From contig JAEZVB010000011.1 in the NCBI GenBank assembly GCA_023443285.1, forward strand, positions 1 through 12,833: DNA of 12,833 bases, given 5' to 3'. The stretch comes from Bacillota bacterium (GTDB lineage Bacteria > Bacillota > Negativicutes > Sporomusales > Sporomusaceae). The notes under the pieces are model-generated. The model saw only the letters and a list, made by a program, of their open reading frames with translations, did not search any database and was not told where the DNA came from. A program made the translations under genes and the position numbers. Below, in pieces: positions 1 to 6,157 of this stretch. Numbering within the stretch: the stretch's first letter is position 1; each line of letters begins with the position of its first letter.

Positions 1-296
1 GTTCCATTAAACCTCATACCAAATTCAAAGGCGAAGTATATGTACTGTCCAAAGAAGAAGGTGGCCGTCATACTCCGTTCTTTACCAACTATCGTCCGCA
101 GTTCTACTTCAGAACAACTGACGTAACCGGTGTTGTTAATCTGCCTGAAGGTGTAGAAATGGTTATGCCTGGCGACAACATTCAAATGAGCATTGAGCTT
201 ATTACTCCGATCGCTATCGAAGAAGGTCTGCGTTTCGCTATCCGCGAAGGTGGCCGTACTGTAGGCGCCGGCGTTGTAACTTCTGTTCAAGAGTAA
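1..296 (+). CDS. tuf: Elongation factor Tu, C-terminal part (5' end outside window)
   Basis: EF-Tu is the GTPase that delivers aminoacyl-tRNA to the ribosomal A site. The window opens inside the gene. The first full codon is at base 3, and 97 codons follow before a TAA stop. They cover the whole C-terminal beta-barrel (domain 3), recognisable from KPHTKFKGEVYVL at the start, GGRHTPFF and YRPQFYFRT in the middle, PGDN, and the ending REGGRTVGAGVV. The GTP-binding domain is not in view. The position directly before rpsJ is the usual str-S10 arrangement (rpsL-rpsG-fusA-tuf-rpsJ). A 154-base gap with possible stem-loops separates it from rpsJ. Nothing in the visible part looks damaged. Confidence 0.98.
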   Translation, partial: SIKPHTKFKGEVYVLSKEEGGRHTPFFTNYRPQFYFRTTDVTGVVNLPEGVEMVMPGDNIQMSIELITPIAIEEGLRFAIREGGRTVGAGVVTSVQE

Positions 297-310
297 TCCC
301 TTTTAAACAA

Positions 311-354
311 AATATCTGGTGGAGGCGGCGCTTGCCGCCTTTTGCCAGGATATT
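311..354 (+). terminator. Terminator- or attenuator-like stem-loop after tuf
   Basis: An inner stem GGCGGC-GCTT-GCCGCC (324-329 with 334-339) extends by A323-T340 and two G-T wobbles, and is followed by only four T residues (340-343). An outer stem AATATC with GATATT (311-316 with 349-354), plus TGG with CCA, encloses it. The GC-rich hairpin with T residues resembles an intrinsic terminator, but the T run is short and partly used by the stem. Partial termination or RNA processing between tuf and rpsJ is more likely than full termination. No good promoter was found downstream, which argues for readthrough. Confidence 0.4.
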
Positions 355-367
355 GACCGGCGATGAC

Positions 368-432
368 GTGGAAGGTGGCCCGTACGCACGGGGAAATTTC
401 CACCGAGAATGTCCGTTCAGAGAAACTGGGCG
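368..432 (+). promoter_or_regulatory. Possible structured 5' leader of rpsJ
   Basis: Two further inverted repeats follow the tuf hairpin. The first has an outer stem GTGGAA with TTCCAC (368-373 with 398-403) around an inner stem CCCGT-ACGC-ACGGG (379-383 with 388-392). The second pairs CGTTCAG with CTGGGCG (414-420 with 426-432, two G-T wobbles) around loop AGAAA, and ends three bases before the rpsJ SD AAGGAGG (436-441 region). Ribosomal-protein leaders often bind their own product, and L4 does so in the Escherichia coli S10 leader. I do not recognise this leader as that one or any named family, so a regulatory role is inference. Confidence 0.4.
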
Positions 433-450
433 ATAAGGAGGAATAAATAA

Positions 451-762
451 ATGGCTAAACAACAAAAAATCAGAATCCGCCTTAAGGCATATGACCATAA
501 GGCGCTTGACCAAAGTGCGGCCAAGATTGTTGAGACCGCAAAACGTACCGGCGCTATGGTTTCTGGCCCTATTCCGCTTCCTACTGAGAAAAATATCTTC
601 ACTATTTTGCGTTCACCCCATGTCAACAAAGACTCCCGCGAACAATTCGAAATGCGGACACATAAACGTCTTATTGACATCCTGGAGCCGACTCCCAAGA
701 CGGTAGATGCCTTAATGCGTCTCGACTTGCCGGCTGGTGTGGACATCGAAATCAAGCTGTAA
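451..762 (+). CDS. rpsJ: 30S ribosomal protein S10 (NusE)
   Basis: S10 is a small-subunit head protein. As NusE it also pairs with NusB and NusG in transcription antitermination and transcription-translation coupling. The 103-residue product has normal length. It starts with the family's KIRIRLKAYDH (residues 6-16), and carries GPIPLPT (about 39-45) and the long-loop region SPHVNKDSREQFEMRTHKR. The ATG follows SD AAGGAGG with good spacing. It opens the S10 cluster, is preceded by a possibly structured leader, and is followed after 15 bases by rplC. Confidence 0.98.
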   Translation: MAKQQKIRIRLKAYDHKALDQSAAKIVETAKRTGAMVSGPIPLPTEKNIFTILRSPHVNKDSREQFEMRTHKRLIDILEPTPKTVDALMRLDLPAGVDIEIKL

Positions 763-777
763 GAGGAGGTGCGATAA

Positions 778-1419
778 ATGGCTAAAGGAATTTTAGGAAA
801 AAAACTGGGCATGACCCAAATCTTTACGGCTGAGGGTAGAGTTATTCCGGTTACTGTTATTGAAGCCGGTCCCAACGTCGTAGTGCAAAATAAGACAGTT
901 GAAAATGATGGCTACAATGCAGTGCAACTTGGATTTGGCGCTATCAAAGAAAAGAAGGTTAACAAACCTATGCAGGGCCACTTTGCTAAGGCCAATGTCA
1001 AAGCGGTAAAGTTTATCCGCGAACTGCGCCTGCCTGGAGCCTCTGAATATACAGTAGGTCAAGTTCTCAATGCTGATACTTTCAGTGAAGGTGAACTTAT
1101 AGATGTAACCGGTACTGCTAAAGGCAAAGGTTTTGCTGGCGGCATTAAACGCCACAACTTTGCATGTGGACCTATGGGTCACGGTTCGAAATCCCATCGT
1201 GAGCCAGGAACTATCGGTTCCCGGATGAGCGGTGGCGGCGGTAAAGTATTTAAAGGTAAGAAACTCCCAGGTCGTATGGGTGGACAAAAAGTTACCGTAC
1301 AACGTCTGCAAGTGGTTCGCGTTGATGTACCTCGCAACCTGCTGCTTGTAAAAGGTGCTGTTCCCGGACCTAAAGGCAGTTTCGTTATTGTTAAAAATAC
1401 AGTAAAACCCAATAAGTAA
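778..1419 (+). CDS. rplC: 50S ribosomal protein L3
   Basis: L3 is a primary 23S rRNA-binding protein that starts large-subunit assembly and reaches toward the peptidyl transferase centre. The 213-residue product is full length. The N-terminus has GKKLGMTQIF (7-16). The extended loop includes GTIGSRM (144-150) and the basic KVFKGKKLPGRMGGQ (156-170). Q170 corresponds by motif to the glutamine methylated by PrmB in Escherichia coli, though methylation here is unknown. The SD GAGGAGGTG lies just upstream of the ATG. A 68-base gap with possible stem-loops follows before rplD. Confidence 0.98.
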   Translation: MAKGILGKKLGMTQIFTAEGRVIPVTVIEAGPNVVVQNKTVENDGYNAVQLGFGAIKEKKVNKPMQGHFAKANVKAVKFIRELRLPGASEYTVGQVLNADTFSEGELIDVTGTAKGKGFAGGIKRHNFACGPMGHGSKSHREPGTIGSRMSGGGGKVFKGKKLPGRMGGQKVTVQRLQVVRVDVPRNLLLVKGAVPGPKGSFVIVKNTVKPNK

Positions 1420-1487
1420 TCGCAGCTTGCAACTTTGCGATTTAACGTAGAGTACAGGTTGCGAGCATCGAAAGGAGGACGTGCTAT
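1420..1487 (+). promoter_or_regulatory. rplC-rplD gap with two competing stem-loops
   Basis: GCTTGCAAC (1425-1433) can pair with GTTGCGAGC (1458-1466) as a nine-pair stem with one G-T, closing a 24-base loop and ending four bases before the rplD SD (AAAGGAGGA, 1471-1479). A shorter stem, TCGCA (1420-1424) with TGCGA (1436-1440), uses overlapping bases and cannot form at the same time. The arrangement could act as a switch or processing site in front of the L4 gene. The function is inferred only from pairing. Confidence 0.4.
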
Positions 1488-2114
1488 ATGCCGAAAGTGG
1501 CAGTATATGACATGACCGGTGCGAAAACCGGTGAAATGGAACTTAATGATAGCGTATTTGGCGTAGAAATAAACGAAGCTCTTGTTCATCAAGCAGTTGT
1601 TATGCAACTGGCTAGTCAACGTCAAGGCACTCACGCAACTAAGACCAGAGCAATGGTACGCGGTGGCGGCAGAAAACCTTGGAAGCAAAAAGGAACTGGC
1701 CGAGCACGGGCCGGCAGCATCAGGTCTCCGTTGTGGGTAGGTGGCGGTGTTGCTTTTGGACCACATCCGCGCAGCTACAAATTCAGTATGCCTCGCAAAG
1801 CTCGCCGATTAGCAATCAAATGCGCATTGACCGCGAAAATTAATGATGGTGGCCTAATGGTGGTTGACAACATTAACTTTGCAGAGCCTAAAACCAAAGA
1901 TGTAGTAAAATTCCTTGGTAACTTCGAGGCACAAACAGTAAAATCGCTGATTATTACTGCTGATAATGATGAAATTGTTGCAAAATCATCTCGCAATATT
2001 CCTGGTGTTAAATCCATTGGAACTATTGGCTTAAATGTTTTTGATCTTCTTCATCATGATAAAGTGCTAGTAACCAAAGAAGCAGTCGCTAAGATTGAGG
2101 AGGTGCTGGCATAA
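1488..2114 (+). CDS. rplD: 50S ribosomal protein L4
   Basis: L4 binds 23S rRNA and sends a long loop into the wall of the nascent-peptide exit tunnel. In Escherichia coli it also represses its own operon. The 208-residue product has typical length. The Arg/Gly/Lys-rich tunnel loop is clear at about 43-80 (RQGTHATKTRAMVRGGGRKP, then WKQKGTGRARAGS), followed by GGGVAFGPHPRSY. The later half forms the globular domain with DVVKFLGNF. The start ATG has the strong SD AAAGGAGGA. The TAA stop shares one base with the rplW ATG (TAATG), implying translational coupling. Confidence 0.98.
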   Translation: MPKVAVYDMTGAKTGEMELNDSVFGVEINEALVHQAVVMQLASQRQGTHATKTRAMVRGGGRKPWKQKGTGRARAGSIRSPLWVGGGVAFGPHPRSYKFSMPRKARRLAIKCALTAKINDGGLMVVDNINFAEPKTKDVVKFLGNFEAQTVKSLIITADNDEIVAKSSRNIPGVKSIGTIGLNVFDLLHHDKVLVTKEAVAKIEEVLA

Positions 2115-2401
2115 TGGCAAATCCACGCGACGTTCTAATCAGACCATATATTACTGAAAAAACTACTGCGATGATGGCTGATAACAAATATACTTTTATT
2201 GTGCCGCTTACCGCCAATAAAATTGAAATTCGTCAAGCTGTTGAGCAAATCTTCAAAGTAAAAGTTCTTGATGTGAATACCCTTCGTGTAATGGGTAAAA
2301 CCAAACGCATGGGCAAGAACATCGGCAAACGTCCGGACTTCAAAAAAGCCATTGTTAAATTGGCTGCCGGCGAACGTATCGAATTCTTTGAAGGTGTATA
2401 A
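2114..2401 (+). CDS. rplW: 50S ribosomal protein L23
   Basis: L23 sits at the exit-tunnel opening and, in bacteria generally, is the docking site for trigger factor and the signal recognition particle. The 95-residue protein has standard length. It carries RPYITEKT (10-17), KYTFIV (25-30), and the basic RVMGKTKRMGKNIGKRPDFK loop before the C-terminal strand. Its start overlaps the rplD stop by one base, and its SD GAGGAGGTG lies inside the end of rplD, so the two should be translated together. Confidence 0.98.
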   Translation: MANPRDVLIRPYITEKTTAMMADNKYTFIVPLTANKIEIRQAVEQIFKVKVLDVNTLRVMGKTKRMGKNIGKRPDFKKAIVKLAAGERIEFFEGV

Positions 2402-2429
2402 CCAAATTCTCTAAAAAGGAGGAACTTAC

Positions 2430-3275
2430 ATGCCAGTTAAAAGTTTTAAACCATACGCTCCTGGCAGAAGATTTATGACGGTAGCCGATTTTTCGGATAT
2501 CACCACAGATCGTCCCGAGCGTTCTTTGACCGAGCGTCTTCAAAAACACGCCGGTCGTAACCAACAAGGCCGTTTGACTGTTCGGCATCAAGGCGGCGGA
2601 CATAAGCGTCTGTATCGCGTTATTGACTTCAAACGCAATAAAGATGGCGTTCCTGCAAACGTTGCCACTATTGAATACGATCCTAACCGTTCCGCACGCA
2701 TTGCTCTTTTGAACTATGCTGACGGCGAGAAACGTTATATTCTTGCTCCTAACGGTCTTAAAGTAGGCGATACCATTATGAGCGGTTCGGAAGCCGACAT
2801 CAAAGTAGGTAACGCATTACCGTTTAAGAACATTCCGGTAGGTACTCAAGTTCATAACATCGAAATGAAAATCGGTAAAGGCGGCCAATTGGTTCGTTCT
2901 GCTGGTGCATCTGCACAGCTTATGGCTAAAGAAGGCAATCATGCCCTTCTGAGACTGCCTTCCGGTGAACTTAGAAAAGTTCATATTAACTGCCGAGCTA
3001 CTGTTGGCCAGGTAGGTAATCTTGAACATGAAAACATCACCATTGGTAAAGCTGGTCGCTCTCGTTGGATGGGCGTTCGTCCTGCTAACCGCGGTGTTGC
3101 GATGAACCCAATTGACCATCCGCATGGCGGTGGTGAAGGCCGTTCCCCTGTTGGCCGCAAACATCCGGTTACTCCATGGGGTAAATGTGCTATGGGTGCA
3201 AAAACTCGTAAGAAGCAAGCTTCTGATAAATTGATCGTTAAGAGACGTAGTTCGAGGCAGACGACAGGTCGTTAA
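2430..3275 (+). CDS. rplB: 50S ribosomal protein L2
   Basis: L2 is a core large-subunit protein needed for subunit joining and peptidyl transferase activity. The 281-residue product has the OB-fold and SH3-like RNA-binding domains, with GRLTVRHQGGGHKR (47-60), and the highly conserved NPIDHPHGGGEG (226-237). H230 corresponds to the histidine implicated in activity in Escherichia coli (His229). The end is slightly longer than the usual 273-277 residues: after DKLIVKRR it continues SSRQTTGR. SD AGGAGG (2417-2422) is seven bases before the ATG. An 86-base gap with strong pairing potential follows. Confidence 0.98.
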   Translation: MPVKSFKPYAPGRRFMTVADFSDITTDRPERSLTERLQKHAGRNQQGRLTVRHQGGGHKRLYRVIDFKRNKDGVPANVATIEYDPNRSARIALLNYADGEKRYILAPNGLKVGDTIMSGSEADIKVGNALPFKNIPVGTQVHNIEMKIGKGGQLVRSAGASAQLMAKEGNHALLRLPSGELRKVHINCRATVGQVGNLEHENITIGKAGRSRWMGVRPANRGVAMNPIDHPHGGGEGRSPVGRKHPVTPWGKCAMGAKTRKKQASDKLIVKRRSSRQTTGR

Positions 3276-3286
3276 GTCGAGTTTAA

Positions 3287-3340
3287 ATGTTCGGGGGATG
3301 AAAAGTAGTGAGAAATCACGAATAACAAGCCCGCGAACAT
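3287..3340 (+). promoter_or_regulatory. Structured element in the rplB-rpsS gap
   Basis: A seven-pair perfect stem ATGTTCG with CGAACAT (3287-3293 with 3334-3340) continues inward as GGG with CCC (3294-3296 with 3330-3332) across a bulged G3333. Inside lies a GTGA-GAAA-TCAC hairpin (3308-3319) whose loop has GNRA tetraloop form. The outer stem ends five bases before the rpsS SD GAAAGGAGG. No T run follows, so it is not a terminator. It is the best-formed candidate RNA structure in the window. Its role is unknown: translational control or RNA processing and stability are possible. Confidence 0.5.
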
Positions 3341-3361
3341 AGCGAAAGGAGGCTATTTTAG

Positions 3362-3643
3362 GTGTCAAGATCAATTAAAAAAGGACCTTATGTGCATGAA
3401 AGCTTAACTAAGAAGATTGATGCACTTAATGCTACGAGTGAAAAAAAAGTTATTAAAACCTGGTCGCGCAGCTCGACCATCCTGCCTACTTTTATCGGAC
3501 ACACCATTGCTGTGCATGATGGCCGCAAGCATGTTCCTGTATATTGCACAGAAGATATGGTAGGACATAAACTTGGTGAATTTGCGCCAACTCGGACGTA
3601 TAAAGGCCATAGTGGTTCAGAAAGATCCACTGGGGTAAAATAG
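3362..3643 (+). CDS. rpsS: 30S ribosomal protein S19
   Basis: S19 lies in the small-subunit head next to S13 and contacts the A-site finger and tRNA region. The 93-residue product has normal length. It shows the family start SRSIKKGPYV (2-11), IKTWSRSSTI, GHTIAVHDGRKHVPVY (about 45-60), MVGHKLGEFAPTRTY and the C-terminal GHSG. The start is GTG, 10 bases after the strong SD AAAGGAGG. No in-frame ATG could give a full-length protein. The gap before it holds a candidate RNA structure. Confidence 0.98.
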   Translation: MSRSIKKGPYVHESLTKKIDALNATSEKKVIKTWSRSSTILPTFIGHTIAVHDGRKHVPVYCTEDMVGHKLGEFAPTRTYKGHSGSERSTGVK

Positions 3644-3658
3644 GACGCTTAGCAAAAA

Positions 3659-3677
3659 TCCGGAAACTCAAGCCGGA
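3659..3677 (+). promoter_or_regulatory. Short inverted repeat before rplV SD
   Basis: TCCGG (3659-3663) and CCGGA (3673-3677) can form a five-pair stem with a nine-base loop. The last base of the 3' arm is the first base of the rplV SD (AAGGGGG, 3677-3683). It is short and could be chance. It is listed because similar repeats precede other SD sites in this operon. Confidence 0.25.
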
Positions 3678-3690
3678 AGGGGGTTAAATA

Positions 3691-4023
3691 ATGGAAGCTA
3701 AAGCAATTGCCAGACATATTCGTATTGCTCCCCGCAAAATCCGCATTGTTGTTGACTTAATCCGCGGCAAGAACGTGGGCGAAGCTTTTGCAATACTAAA
3801 ATACACTCCGAAGGTCGGAGCAGAAGTTGTGGAAAAAGTACTGAAATCTGCTATCGCCAACGCAGAACACAACTGCGATTTGAATGCTGATGCTCTTTAT
3901 GTATCCGAGGTCTTTGTTGATCAGGGACCGACACTAAAGCGTATTCATCCGCGTTCACGCGGACAGGCATTCAAAATTTTAAAACGCACCAGCCATGTAA
4001 CTGTGGTTGTTAAAGAGAGATAA
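3691..4023 (+). CDS. rplV: 50S ribosomal protein L22
   Basis: L22 binds all domains of 23S rRNA, and its beta-hairpin lines the exit tunnel opposite L4, near the macrolide site. The 110-residue product is full length. It shows the N-terminal ARHIRIAPRKIRIVVDLIRG (6-25), a central VLKSAIANAEHN, and the tunnel hairpin around VDQGPTLKRIHPRSRGQAFK, ending VTVVVKER. The ATG has SD AAGGGGG seven bases away. It follows rpsS by 47 bases and precedes rpsC by 25. Confidence 0.98.
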   Translation: MEAKAIARHIRIAPRKIRIVVDLIRGKNVGEAFAILKYTPKVGAEVVEKVLKSAIANAEHNCDLNADALYVSEVFVDQGPTLKRIHPRSRGQAFKILKRTSHVTVVVKER

Positions 4024-4048
4024 ACTAAGGACGAAGGAGGGAAAATTA

Positions 4049-4723
4049 GTGGGTCAAAAAGTTAATCCGCATGGTCTTCGCCTTGGCATTATCAAAACTT
4101 GGGACGCAAAGTGGTATGCCGACAAAGACTATGCTAAAAACCTGCATGAAGATATCAAAATGCGTGATATGCTAAAAGAAAAACTTTACACTTCGAATGT
4201 GTCGCAAATCATTATTGAGCGTGCGGCAAATAGGGTGAAAGTTACCATTCATACTGCTAAACCAGGTATGGTTATTGGTCGCGGTGGTAGCGGTATTGAA
4301 AATATTAAAAGATGGCTAAAAGATCTTACTGGTAAAAACATCGATGTTAACATCGCTGAAATTAAACAGGCCGAGCTTGATGCCACATTAGTTGCTGAAA
4401 ACATTGCTGCTCAGCTCGAAAAGCGTATTGCTTTCCGTCGGGCTATGAAACAATCGGTAACTCGTACTATGCGCATGGGTGCCAAAGGAATCAAAGTTAC
4501 AACTGGCGGTCGTCTGGGCGGAGCTGAGATTGCTCGTACCGAAAGCTATCGTGAAGGAAGTATTCCTCTTCATACCCTGCGTGCCGACATCGATTATGGC
4601 ACAGCCGAAGCTCATACTACTTATGGTCGTATCGGCGTAAAAGTTTGGATTTATAAAGGCGAAATTTTGCCTGAAGCCAAGAAAACTGTTGTCGCTGCTG
4701 CCGCCATTGAAGGGGGCGAATAA
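4049..4723 (+). CDS. rpsC: 30S ribosomal protein S3
   Basis: S3 lies at the mRNA entry of the small subunit and shares in the ribosome's helicase activity with S4 and S5. I start it at GTG 4049, giving 224 residues beginning GQKVNPHGLRLG. An in-frame ATG at 4007 inside rplV would add 14 residues unlike the family and would ignore the SD GAAGGAGG (4033-4040), which fits the GTG. The type II KH domain has its GxxG loop at about 77-80 (IGRGGSG). The C-terminal domain has GGRLGGAEIAR, GSIPLHTLRADIDYG and GVKVWIYKGE. The stop is two bases from the rplP ATG. Confidence 0.97.
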   Translation: MGQKVNPHGLRLGIIKTWDAKWYADKDYAKNLHEDIKMRDMLKEKLYTSNVSQIIIERAANRVKVTIHTAKPGMVIGRGGSGIENIKRWLKDLTGKNIDVNIAEIKQAELDATLVAENIAAQLEKRIAFRRAMKQSVTRTMRMGAKGIKVTTGGRLGGAEIARTESYREGSIPLHTLRADIDYGTAEAHTTYGRIGVKVWIYKGEILPEAKKTVVAAAAIEGGE

Positions 4724-4725
4724 TA

Positions 4726-5202
4726 ATGCTTATTCCAAAAAGAGTAAAACACCGCAAACAATTCCGTGGTCGGATGACTGGTAAAGCCACAAAAGGCAAT
4801 ATGGTTTCTCATGGCGAATTTGGTTTAGTCGCTCTTGAACCTGCGTGGATTACTAACCGTCAAATAGAAGCAGCTCGTATTGCCATGACCCGTTACATCA
4901 AACGTGGTGGTAAAGTATGGATAAAAATATTCCCGGATAAGCCGATTACTGCAAAACCTGCTGAGACTCGCATGGGTAGTGGTAAAGGTTCACCGGAATA
5001 CTGGGTAGCTGTTGTTAAGCCTGGTCGTGTAATGTTTGAAATGGACGGCGTGCCGGTAGAAATTGCGCGTGAAGCTATGCGTCTTGCTGCTCACAAGCTG
5101 CCCATCAAAACAAAGTTCGTTACGCGGGAGGATACCGCGAACTTAGATATGGACGCACCGGGTGTCAATGCTAAAGCGGGTGGTGAAGTAAATGAAGGCT
5201 AA
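4726..5202 (+). CDS. rplP: 50S ribosomal protein L16, with extended C-terminus
   Basis: L16 organises the large-subunit A-site region and contacts the elbow of A- and P-site tRNA. The family body is complete: MLIPKRVKHRKQFRGRM (1-17), GEFGLVALEPAWIT (30-43), RGGKVWIKIFPDKP (60-73), then R82 with MGSGKGSPEYWVAVVKPG. After the usual end KLPIKTKFVTR (124-134) there are 24 more residues, acidic and glycine-rich. The total of 158 compares with 136 in Escherichia coli and about 144 in Bacillus. The tail overlaps the rpmC start by 11 bases. Its purine-rich GCGGGTGGTGAAG stretch likely supplies the rpmC ribosome binding site. The start is two bases after rpsC. Confidence 0.97.
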   Translation: MLIPKRVKHRKQFRGRMTGKATKGNMVSHGEFGLVALEPAWITNRQIEAARIAMTRYIKRGGKVWIKIFPDKPITAKPAETRMGSGKGSPEYWVAVVKPGRVMFEMDGVPVEIAREAMRLAAHKLPIKTKFVTREDTANLDMDAPGVNAKAGGEVNEG

Positions 5203-5389
5203 TGATATCCGCGAAATGAGTGCCGCTGAACTTGACCAAAACTTAAACAAACTCAAAGAAGAACTTTTTAACTTACGGTTCCAACATGCTACCGGTCAAC
5301 TGGATAACCCTATGCGGATTCCTGCCGTCAAGAAAACAATTGCCCGCATTAAAACCGTTCAGCGTCAACGTGAACTTAAGGCTCAGTAA
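5192..5389 (+). CDS. rpmC: 50S ribosomal protein L29
   Basis: L29 is a small two-helix protein beside L23 at the exit tunnel. The 65-residue product has normal length and shows REMSAAEL (8-15), LKEELFNLRFQHATGQLDNP and the basic end VKKTIARIKTVQRQREL. The ATG lies inside the end of rplP in another frame (11-base overlap). The SD is weak (GGTGG or GTGAAG within rplP), so translation probably depends on ribosomes finishing rplP. rpsQ follows after 42 bases. Confidence 0.97.
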   Translation: MKANDIREMSAAELDQNLNKLKEELFNLRFQHATGQLDNPMRIPAVKKTIARIKTVQRQRELKAQ

Positions 5390-5431
5390 GATAGGGCATT
5401 ATGTAAGTGAGTATGAAGGGAGGCAGTAAAA

Positions 5432-5692
5432 GTGACCGTTGAAAGAAACGAGCGCAAGGCCCGTATCGGTAAAGTAGTAAGCGACAAAATGGAAAAAACA
5501 GTGGTAGTAGCGGTTGAACGCCTAGTTCGCCATCCGCTGTATCATAAATCGGTTAAACAAACCGTGAAGTTTAAAGCTCATGACGAGAATAACGAAAGCC
5601 ATGTAGGGGACACCGTAAAAATTATGGAAACCCGTCCGCTGTCCAAAGAAAAGCGTTGGCGTGTAGTAGAAGTTCTCGAAAAAGCGAAATAA
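5432..5692 (+). CDS. rpsQ: 30S ribosomal protein S17
   Basis: S17 is a primary 16S rRNA-binding protein of the small-subunit body. The 86-residue OB-fold product has normal length: ERNERKARIGKVVSDKMEKT (4-23), VVAVERLVRHPLYHK, KAHDENN, GDTVKIMETRPLSKEKRWRV. It starts with GTG, eight bases after SD AAGGGAGG (5416-5423). It is the last gene of the S10 cluster, followed by a 78-base gap before rplN, the first spc gene. No terminator is evident in that gap, so transcription likely continues. Confidence 0.97.
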   Translation: MTVERNERKARIGKVVSDKMEKTVVVAVERLVRHPLYHKSVKQTVKFKAHDENNESHVGDTVKIMETRPLSKEKRWRVVEVLEKAK

Positions 5693-5770
5693 TACTATCG
5701 CAACTCTGAAAGTATGCTTCTAACGCTCAGATGCAAGCATCGAGCCGCATGAGGAAGGAGGATAAGCACT
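5693..5770 (+). promoter_or_regulatory. S10-spc junction gap with overlapping inverted repeats
   Basis: ATGCTT (5714-5719) can pair with AAGCAT (5735-5740). GCTC (5725-5728) can pair with GAGC (5742-5745) around ATG/CAT. GATGC-AA-GCATC (5730-5741) is a near-perfect palindrome. These pairings exclude one another. The rplN SD AAGGAGG (5755-5761) follows. No clear -35/-10 pair or T run is present, so a separate spc promoter or terminator is not supported. The octamer AGCATCGA (5736-5743) also occurs just before the rplD SD (1464-1471), and the two gaps share GCAACT near their 5' ends. Confidence 0.35.
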
Positions 5771-6139
5771 ATGATTCAACAACAGACTATCCTGAATGTT
5801 GCAGACAATACCGGAGCCAAGCAAATTATGTGCATCCGTGTAATGGGTGGTTCTTACCGCCGTTATGCAAACATTGGCGATATTATCGTGGCAGCTGTTA
5901 AAGACGCTACACCCGGTGGCGTTGTCAAGAAAGGCGATGTAGTTAAAGCCGTTGTTGTGCGTACACGTAAAGGCCTGCGCCGTCCGGATGGCTCGTATAT
6001 CCGGTTTGACGAAAATTCCGCAGTTGTTATAAAAGAAGATAAAAGCCCGAGAGGTACACGGATATTTGGACCTGTTGCCCGCGAACTCAGGGACAAAGAT
6101 TTCATGAAGATCATCTCGCTGGCGCCGGAAGTAATCTAG
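5771..6139 (+). CDS. rplN: 50S ribosomal protein L14
   Basis: L14 lies on the subunit interface, forms bridges with 16S rRNA, and is the binding site of the silencing factor RsfS. The 122-residue product has exactly the common length. Motifs: MIQQQTILNVADNTGAK (1-17), YANIGDIIVAAVKDA, VVVRTRKGLRRPDGSYIRFD (about 66-85), RGTRIFGPVARELR and the ending KIISLAPEVI. The ATG follows SD AAGGAGG with nine bases between. It opens the spc cluster and is 18 bases ahead of rplX. Confidence 0.98.
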   Translation: MIQQQTILNVADNTGAKQIMCIRVMGGSYRRYANIGDIIVAAVKDATPGGVVKKGDVVKAVVVRTRKGLRRPDGSYIRFDENSAVVIKEDKSPRGTRIFGPVARELRDKDFMKIISLAPEVI

Positions 6140-6157
6140 ATTAAGGAGGTGTCCGGA

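Noticed and set aside
274..316. Possible promoter at the end of tuf for rpsJ (TTGTAA or TTCAAG with AAATAT-like boxes)
   Set aside because: The matches are poor and the spacing is not ideal. Cotranscription from upstream is the simpler reading.
417..875. 152-codon minus-strand frame over rpsJ and the start of rplC
   Set aside because: It lies opposite conserved genes and starts in the rpsJ leader complement. The hydrophobic end reflects the complement of lysine-rich codons.
1179..1766. 195-codon open frame on the minus strand across rplC and rplD
   Set aside because: It is antisense to two certain ribosomal genes, spans their gap, has no SD and shows no recognisable domain.
1864..1892. TTGACA followed 17 bases later by CCTAAA, a possible internal promoter in rplD
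   Set aside because: The -10 match is only three of six, and the site lies within conserved coding sequence.
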